The notes below the pieces were generated by a model. The model did no database searches and had not been told where the DNA came from. It saw only the letters and a list, made by a program, of their open reading frames with translations. A stretch of 64,000 bases of DNA from Euptelea pleiosperma. Its lineage: Eukaryota > Streptophyta > Magnoliopsida > Ranunculales > Eupteleaceae. Location: positions 47,021,893 to 47,085,892 of the forward strand of contig CM068544.1 in the NCBI GenBank assembly GCA_035048495.1. The letters are read 5' to 3'. The position numbers and the translations under genes are program-made. Shown here piece after piece: positions 56,931-64,000 of the stretch. Every line of letters begins with the position of its first letter. The first letter of the stretch is position 1.

Positions 56931-57840
56931 AGGGGTATAAATTTGCCCCCCAGCCTGGCCCTTTCGTCCCGCTAAGCATCTGGGCCGGAATTGGGCTTTG
57001 AAGTTGAGTCCGCGGCCCTGCCCTACTCGACTTGTTAAGAGGGTTTAGTGTGCCGGCCCTGCTAAACAAATGCATGGCCCGCTAAACTACCCCACCCATT
57101 CATTTTTTGAAATTTGAAAAAGGTGTCCTCCTCCACCCCTTCCATTTTCAGCTACTCCCACCCACTCATTTTAAATTTTGAAAAAATATTCTTTTTCCCT
57201 TCCCATTTTCAAATTTCTAGCCCGGGGGTAATTACCCCCCTTTCCCAAACGACTTTTTTTTAGGTATTTTAGTAACATTCCCCTAAATTTTGAAAGTAAT
57301 TAGTAATAGATCCTTATATTTTCAAATTTTAGGATTACCTCCATGACCTAGTATAACAATGGTTGACTTAAGTTAAAACTGACCTGAATCACACGTTGTT
57401 AGGGGCGCGGCTTCCATTCGCCAGGGCCACACAGACCAAACAAAATGGCCCTGCTCATGTTGTGACACATCAGCAAAAAAAAGCAAAAACTTGCAACTAT
57501 CGGCACAACCACACCCCAGTTAGCCGGTTACGTCAAGAGCGGAGTAAATTTTTGCTCCTTTCATAAGTGCATTAATATGTGTTAAACTAGGTCAAGGGGG
57601 GCTAATCCTAAAGTTTGAAAGTATTAGGGGGTATTACTAATTACTTTCAAATTTCAGGAGGGTGTTACTAAACTAGCCTTTTTTGTTAATTTTTTGTAAA
57701 ACCAAGCTCGATCCGCCAGGCCAACCCGGCCCAAGGCCTAACCCATTTCGTGGACTGGGCTCGGGCTTGATTCTTTAGCCAGCCCCAGCCCACCTCAGCA
57801 TCTGCCCTCCGCGGTCCCAGCCCTGCCGTTCAAACTTTCA
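56931..57840. repeat. GGGCCGG-rich repeat with an inner foldback
   Basis: The outer segments (56,940-57,110 and 57,690-57,830) are rich in GGCCCTGCC and GGCCCAAGGCC motifs. Within, about 57,255-57,690 is an inverted repeat: TTAGTAACATTCCCCTAAAT with TAGGATTACCTCCATGACCT on the left, mirrored by CTAGGTCAAGG and GGAGGGTGTTACTAA on the right. A nested insertion is likely. Confidence 0.45.
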
Positions 57841-58314
57841 CCCCCCACATACAACTACACTTTTTTCCCTCCAACCATGGGCTTTTACCATTGTGATCAC
57901 TGGTATAACCAGCGGCTCATAGCCGGGCAGACCCAGTTCGGAGCCTACTTCGTTTACTCATTCTTCGTCACTGGGTTCGTGTAACCAGTCATGGCGATAG
58001 TTTGAAGTATCAGGGGCAAGATTGGGCAATCTGGATTGGGATCAGAGCCCACCGATCCGATCCAAAAATGGATCATCTCACCACCAGGTGGGCTAAACAT
58101 CCATGCGGTCAATGGGCCCAGAGGGCATCGCGCTTTACATCTTTTTTCATATGGAAATCATGTTGCACAATCTAATCAAACATTGAACATTGAGATGCCT
58201 TCATTTTGACGATCGTCATCACAATTTTTTTTACGACATTATGATATTATTACCCTATTAACTATAAAAAGGTGACCTAATAGTAACCGCCTAATTGGAT
58301 GGTATAGTCTAGGG

Positions 58315-58724
58315 CTAGGTTTAAAAAAGGCCGTTATAACAAAAATAATGGCCGTTATAACGGATTCGGACCTACCCCGTTACGTTATGGACTGTTAAAA
58401 CGCCAAAAAAATAACGGCCGTTATTTTTCGTTATTTTTCCGTTATAACGAAAATAACGACCGTTATTTTCTGGAAAATTTTGTGGAAAAAAATGGCCATT
58501 ATTTTCGTTTTTTCCGTTAGTTTCCGTTTTTTTTTTTCCATTTTTGAAAATTTGAAATTGAAATTTTAAAATTCAAAATTTGAATTTCAGTGCCATTTTT
58601 CCCGGTATATTCCATTTTTTTCCCTTTTTTCCATTTTTGCCCCTTGGCGTTTTTTTTCGTTATAACAGAAAAACAGTAACACCCCCGTCCATTATACTGT
58701 TATAACGGTCTCCTTTAAACTTTG
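58315..58724. mobile_element. hAT-type element, CCGTTATAAC family
   Basis: It starts CTAGGTTTAAAAAAGGCCG and ends GGTCTCCTTTAAACTTTG. The 8-bp duplication is GTCTAGGG/GTCTAGGT (58,307-58,314 and 58,725-58,732; 7 of 8). The interior is CCGTTATAACGG repeats and Ns of T-rich sequence. It is the best-bounded copy of the type found in pieces at 39.3, 40.6, 56.4 and 60.7 kb. Confidence 0.75.
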
Positions 58725-58909
58725 GTCTAGGTGTGTAAATTTGGCCTGCTAGGCTGGCCGGATTGGGCCCAGGCAGTTAATTAGTGTGTGTAAATTTAGC
58801 CCACAGCTTGACCCGGACCGACCCGTTTTACATCTTTCTTATGCATGTTTTCTGTTTCAAAAACAAAATGAATAGATTCCTGTGTATCAGAGTCTTGCTC
58901 ACGGACAAG

Positions 58910-59748
58910 AAGCCATGTGGCACATTTTAGAGACTACTAGTGGAGCTACAGACCAAAAATCAGACTGATTGGTAATTTCTTACTGTTGGATCTGAATACC
59001 ATGCTCGATCGAGCAACCCATGAAAAGACTCAAATCCAACGGTTCTTCAATCGAGCTAATTTTGGTGTGTATGTACACCCAAGGCGTGGACAGAATATTC
59101 ATGGTGACTGGGCCAAAAGAGTACGTGTGTGTGCCACAGTAAGCTCATGTCTGACGCATCTTGCCGGCATGGCCCTATGCATTTGTCGTCTGTGAAAGGT
59201 GATCCGAAACATATCGCATTATCCAAAATTCCTATAAATTCAATGGTCAATATTGCATGGATCTAACGAATATGGACCGTTGGACACGAGGTGGCCGGAT
59301 TCATGACCATGTGTATCACATCAGATAGAAATATCTGTTTTTTGCAACTGTAACTCTTAAAAGAGGAACGGTTAGCTAGTGAGAACGTTTGAAAACATTC
59401 AACCAAGATTCAAAAGAGAAAAACTCCGAAAGGTGTGTTTGGCAACAGTGTTTCCATATAAGTGGTGCAAGTGAAAACCAACATTTCATTGGGATTTAGC
59501 TGAGTTTCGTTCAGAAGGCACTCGCGCGTGCCCATACACATCTCATTTTTTTTGGGCCCATTGACCACATGGATGTTTAGCTCACCCATTGGTGGATATA
59601 CACGCTAAAATACAGCTTGATTTTCTAACCGTTAGATTTAATATCCAATATATAATACTTGAATCCAACGGCTAGAATTAATTCTAAACAAGTGCTAGCA
59701 CCATTATTGTTGATGGGGGTTGCTAGGAGACCAATTGGTTGGGTCTTA
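58910..59748. repeat. Foldback MITE and gene-free spacer
   Basis: A MITE spans about 58,910-59,150 (AGCCATGTGGCACATTTTAG ... GTGTGTGTGCCACAGTAAGC). From 59,540 to about 59,700 is the left half of another. Nothing else is recognised. Confidence 0.45.
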
Positions 59749-60068
59749 GGCCCTGCTTGGTTCGCAGCAAATTGAATGAAAGTGATTGGTTGAAGGCGGC
59801 AAATGAACTGCCATCCAAGTGGGTTCCAAGCCCTTGCAAACTCCTTAACAAAATATAGATGCAAGGAAGTGCAGCCCAAAAACTGATGCAAGTGGGTGCA
59901 TTGTATTAGCTCAACATTTTTTCTTCCAAAAACATTAATAATAATAATTCATGTGATTTTTATTATTATTATTATTTTCTATTTTTTTGATATAGTTGGT
60001 CGGCGCTGCCTAACCCTAAGTTTTCCCCTCAAAAAAAATAAAATAAAATAAAATAACAACATGATAAC

Positions 60069-60499
60069 AATAATAATTTTATTGTGCACTTTTTTTTTAT
60101 AAAATTAAGAAATAAAAAATAATCCATTGCATTCTTTTGCAATGCATTACCAACCAATCAGTTAAACTTTGTTTGCATCTATTTACAGGGCGTGAACCAA
60201 ACAATTGTAAGTGACTGTAACGCAAGTCACTACATTTGCACTACAGTGCAAATACAACGAATTGTGTTGCAATCACTTGTGATGTAAGTCACTTACAACT
60301 GTTTGGTTCACGCCATGTAACAAATACAACGAATTGTGTTGCAATCACTTGCGATGTACGTCACTTACAACTGTTTGGTTCACGGCATGTAAATAGATGC
60401 AAAAGAAGTTTAGCTGATTGGTTGGTAGTACATTGCAAATGAATGCAATGGATTATTTTATTTTTGATTTTACAAAAAAATGCGCAATAAAATTACTAG
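60069..60499. mobile_element. Inner palindromic element
   Basis: AATAATTTTATTGTGCAC on the left mirrors GCGCAATAAAATTACTAG on the right. The arms continue through GATTGGTTGGTAGTACATTG. At its core CGTGAACCAAACA and TGTTTGGTTCACG pair, and a 72-bp unit is tandemly duplicated (60,249-60,320 and 60,321-60,392), giving a short repetitive ORF. Confidence 0.65.
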
Positions 60500-61003
60500 T
60501 GTAATAATATTTTTTTGATAACGCAGGTTTCCCCACACACATTGGTGATGGGACTAGTCCTACGGTTGTGTGCGCTTACCCAAGCCTTCCCATAGACACA
60601 ACACGGTTTACGCAAGGGGGGCATTTGAAAATTATAATTATAATTTTGAAAATTACACAACTAGGAAGGTTTTTGTTTTTTTTTTTTATAAGTCCCGATG
60701 AGGAAGGTTTACCCAAGCCTTCCCTTACTAATAACTTCAAAATTTGAATTTCAATGCCATTTTTTTCTGTTTTTCTTGTTATTTTCAATTTTTGCCCCTG
60801 AGCATTAAAATTCATTATAACAGCCCTTATAACTGAAAAAATGATGACGCCCCAAGTCTGGTATACCGTTATAGCGGCCCCTTTTAAACCTTGATTATAA
60901 TTAATATTGTTATTACTTTATTGTCATTGTTATTTATTATTATTATTATTGTTCTGGAGGGGAAAGCTTGGGGTTAGGGGACCCCAACCAGCTATATCAA
61001 AAA

Positions 61004-61346
61004 GGGTTTGGGGACAACCACTTTTGACAACCATTTTGGTGTACCCACGTAGAAGATGAATCAATGGCTGATTTTTGGCGAGGATGATCTCCTCATCATA
61101 TAGATCACCCCCACAAAATAATCAGCACATTCTGAAATTTCTAACCCCCTCAAATGTTGCTTTCAAGTTACACGTAAAAATAGATAGTCCATAATTCTTC
61201 AACTTCTAAACCAGTCTACGAATATCATAATGATTTGAATTTTTGTGAGAATGATCCCTCACCATAGAGATCATCCTCACCAAAAATCAGCCATTGATTC
61301 ATCTTCTATGAGGGTATGCCAAATAGTTGTCCCCCAATCCGAACCC
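61004..61346. mobile_element. Mutator-type MITE inside the Harbinger-like element
   Basis: Starts GGGTTTGGGGACAACCACTT and ends TTGTCCCCCAATCCGAACCC. Perfect 9-bp duplication TATCAAAAA (60,995-61,003 and 61,347-61,355). Related to 28,019 and 28,601. Confidence 0.88.
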
Positions 61347-61634
61347 TATCAAAAAATAGAAAACTAAAAAGGTAAGAAATAAAAATAAAAAGATAATAAT
61401 AAAAAATAATCTCGGTTGTTGTTATTATTATTGTTGTTGTTTTTCGAAAAAAAAAATGTTGAGCTAACACAATGCACTTGCTTGCATCAGTTTTTGGGCT
61501 GCACTTCTTTGCACGTCCTTGTTAACCACTTGCACGGCAATCATTTGCACTCCTCCAACCAATCACTTTCAATCCCAAAATTGTGGCAAGTGAGTGCATA
61601 GCACTCAATTTGCGGTGAACCAAGCAGGGCCTTA

Positions 61635-62201
61635 GTGATTGTGGGTTGGTTCAAGAGCAAACCATGGGGCCTCTCTTTTATGCCCTTTATAAGCTTAAGA
61701 TCCTGAGGATATTGATTGATGAGGAAACAGCGGGGTAACATCTCCAGTCGTGTGCTGTTTCTGTTATATATTTTGTGGAGCTTGATGGTGCTAGAGTACT
61801 GTAAATCAAGCCAATCGTATCTTTATATGGAGGTATGGAAACCCTGCTAGTTTTGTCTTGGGGTTATGTATACATCTCGATTTTCATGAAATGATCATTA
61901 TTGTATTGTAAATGTTTCTTTTGCCTCAAAGCACAGTGGAGTCAGTGTGAGTCCATGAACGTATCTCAATCTTGAGGGAACCACGGAAATCTCTGTGTTC
62001 TTTCTTCCAATAGTTTCCTGGTCAATTCAATTTAAAATGGTTGGAGATTCATGGTATGTGCCCTGGAAGACTGTCTTTTCTCAATCTTATGGCAACGAAT
62101 GCTGTTCGTGATTCTACTTTATCTAGGGCCATATCTTTCAATAGAGCATGATCCTAATCTGACACAAAGGAAGACACTCGACTCCTATGTGTAAGGAACC
62201 T
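61635..62201. other. Gene-free spacer
   Basis: No repeat terminus, exon or RNA gene was recognised. Confidence 0.35.
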
Positions 62202-62210
62202 GTGGTAAAC

Positions 62211-62588
62211 GAGTAAAACTTTGATGGCAGGGTGCATATGAGCCACGTGGCGGACTATTATAGGACTCTGACCGCATGGATATTTTTCCAATTCCCAGGT
62301 GGACCTGTAAACCAAAAATCAGTTTGATTAGTGATCTCAAACCTTTGGATCTTTGCACCTCCAATAATGGTCAATAATGTTCAAATTCGCATGGTTAAAA
62401 TAAATCCATGAAAATAATTCCAATCCAATGCCTAGATATCACTAATCGGACTGATTTTTGGTTTGTGGGCCCATCTAGGGATCGGCCAAACATTATACGG
62501 TCAGAGTCATCCAAGAGGGTGCCACGTGGCTCTTATTGTGACCCTGTCATCGGCCTTGATGACAGGCCCTGTCATCAAAGTTTTACTC
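62211..62588. mobile_element. GAGTAAAA-family MITE, best copy
   Basis: GAGTAAAACTTTGATGGCAG at the left mirrors CTGTCATCAAAGTTTTACTC at the right. Perfect 9-bp duplication GTGGTAAAC (62,202-62,210 and 62,589-62,597). This defines the termini of the family also seen at 7,690, 41,157 and 63,907. Confidence 0.9.
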
Positions 62589-62706
62589 GTGGTAAACTTG
62601 ATCTGTAATTATCCTCAAGTCGTACAGTGGACATGTTTCAACTTTCAAGTTAAACATGTAGTTAAACATGTCCCTAAGCTGCTCGACAACAAATTTAGAA
62701 CAATTT

Positions 62707-63540
62707 GATACACCACCCCCAAAATGCCAGGTGGTACAATCTTTCCCGCCCACTGACCCATGAATGTTTGGCTCACCCCTTTGTGGACCTGCACGCCTAA
62801 ATTAAGCCTGGTTGGTGATTTTTAGGTGTTGGTATCAATCGTTTTTTTCATCATGGGCTTGATTAACAGGCCCATTGGTGGTTCAAACTTCAAAGCCCAT
62901 CCTAAAAATATGCTGGAATCCAATGGTTCGATATTACCAATCTAACTTAATTTTTTCCTGAGTAGGTCCACTAATAGGTGGGCCTAACATTCATGTGCTC
63001 CATGGTCCTGATAAACGGTGATACTCAACATAATTAGGCATGTTCATGAATCCCATGACAAAAAAAAAACCTCAAATCTAAAAAAACCCCTCAAATCTAA
63101 GTATCTAACTGCTAAAAATCAGCAATCAGGTTGATTTTTGGCATATACACCAACTAGTGGGACCAAAATAGTGTGCCAGGAGGCATTTTAGGGAGGGGTC
63201 CTATAAAAATTAGCATTGGATGCGGTCGTGTATGAGAAAATTTAGTTTGAGGCAAATCTTTCCTGTGGTTCTTTCTGACCCATGATGATTGGTTACCCTC
63301 CTTGACTGACCTACATACCAAAAATCAGCCTGATTGTTGATCTCCAGCCCTTTGATCTCCACACCTAAATTTTTTTTACTTGAAGTCTAACACCCCATGA
63401 AAAATGCTCAAATCCAATGGCTATAGATCACCAATTAAGCTGATTTCTTGGTATGTAAGGCCATTTGAGTGGGCCAATTACTGTTGGGTCAGTGGGCCCA
63501 AGAGGGTATATGACGTGGTGCATTTTATTTTTGTTCCCCA
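62707..63540. repeat. Two foldback MITEs, no gene
   Basis: The first (about 62,720-63,005) has GGCTCACCCCTTTGTGGACC mirrored by GGTCCACTAATAGGTGGGCC. The second (about 63,240-63,530) has ACATACCAAAAATCAGCCTGA mirrored by AAGCTGATTTCTTGGTATG. A short duplicated AAACCCCTCAAATCTAA motif lies at 63,070-63,100. Confidence 0.5.
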
Positions 63541-64000
63541 CAAGGCCATTGGAAAAATTCGCCCCGGGCTAAAAACTTCAGTTTTGTACAAGAAGGATTC
63601 TCTCTATCTTCATCCGAGTTGTCGACTCCCTTCCACCAAAGATGGCCAATCAAAATATCCATGAATTGGACTTTAGTGGATCAAATTGAAAGATGACGAG
63701 CGCGACTTAAATCAATGACTCACCGGATATTTTGATGACTTGATTAACTTTAATAAAGTACATTTAATGGGAGAAAGTAAGAGAAAGGGAATTTTGAAAG
63801 AACAATAATGTTGCACATCAACTTTTGAGTCAAACTTCACTGACCGACGGTCAGCTAATCTTGCCCATCAAAATTTTTTTTGGTTACAAAAAAAAAAAAA
63901 ACTTTTGAGTAAAACTTCACTGACCGACGACGGTCAGCTAATCTGCTGACTGCCTACAATATGAGCCATGTGGCACATTTGTAGAGGACACTGACCGTAT
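63541..64000. repeat. Right edge: start of a cut GAGTAAAA-family MITE
   Basis: AGTAAAACTTCACTGACCGACG begins at about 63,908 and continues into ATGAGCCATGTGGCACATTT before the window ends, so the copy is partial. About 80 bp upstream, GAGTCAAACTTCACTGACCG (63,827) is a separate partial copy of the same end. Confidence 0.5.

Larger units (their letters stand above)
59749..61631. mobile_element. PIF/Harbinger-like element with long arms, nested
   Basis: Termini GGCCCTGCTTGGTTCGCAGC and its inverse, GCGGTGAACCAAGCAGGGCC. TTA flanks both ends (59,746-59,748 and 61,632-61,634). The arms (59,749-59,930 and 61,450-61,631) mirror each other for about 180 bp. Between them lie an inner palindromic element (60,069-60,499), a CCGTTATAAC fragment and a Mutator-type MITE (61,004-61,346). 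No transposase ORF. Confidence 0.8.

Noticed and set aside
1..64000. CRISPR arrays, operons, rRNA or tRNA genes
   Set aside because: None was seen; regularly spaced repeats here are tandem transposon units or microsatellites, and the TGGTATCAGAGC sites are retroelement primer sites, not tRNAs.

Overview
The window is nuclear DNA of a flowering plant. Four spliced genes give intact plant-type proteins with GT-AG introns in consistent phase. The rest is a dense set of plant transposons whose terminal repeats and target-site duplications can be read directly. The lineage cannot be fixed from the sequence; long introns packed with small transposons suggest a TE-rich woody angiosperm, possibly a magnoliid, but that is a guess.

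Layout. Positions 1-8,050 hold no gene: small DNA elements and two oppositely oriented tandem arrays of a short Helitron-like repeat (1,760-3,239 and 4,345-6,232). A non-specific phospholipase C gene lies at 8,567-14,022 (+, 3 exons, 531 aa). The arginyl-tRNA--protein transferase gene ATE1 lies at 16,616-27,099 (+, 6 exons, 635 aa). Its introns carry a palindromic LTR element and two hAT-type elements. A Yippee-like zinc protein gene lies at 32,486-38,087 (-, 5 exons, 129 aa) with an LTR-like block in intron 1. A mitochondrial inner membrane protease subunit 2 gene lies at 43,225-45,926 (-, 4 exons, 170 aa). At 53,141-54,349 (-) there is only a relic or start of an RCC1-repeat gene. The remaining intervals, 27-32 kb, 38-43 kb and 46-64 kb, are mostly nested MITEs, a TRIM retroelement, microsatellites and foldback repeats.

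The genes are unrelated housekeeping functions: membrane phospholipid hydrolysis, the Arg/N-degron pathway, a zinc-binding Yippee protein and mitochondrial presequence processing. Nothing suggests that they act as a cluster. The most notable structures are the palindromic LTR element integrated as one unit with a GTGGA duplication (17,255-20,118), the A-B-C-A-B-C-A Helitron-like array, a 478-bp TRIM with 82-bp LTRs, and a pair of neighbouring 9-bp-TSD elements at 54.4-55.6 kb.

All coordinates and splice sites were read by eye. TE superfamily names are inferred from terminal motifs and TSD length, not from database searches.
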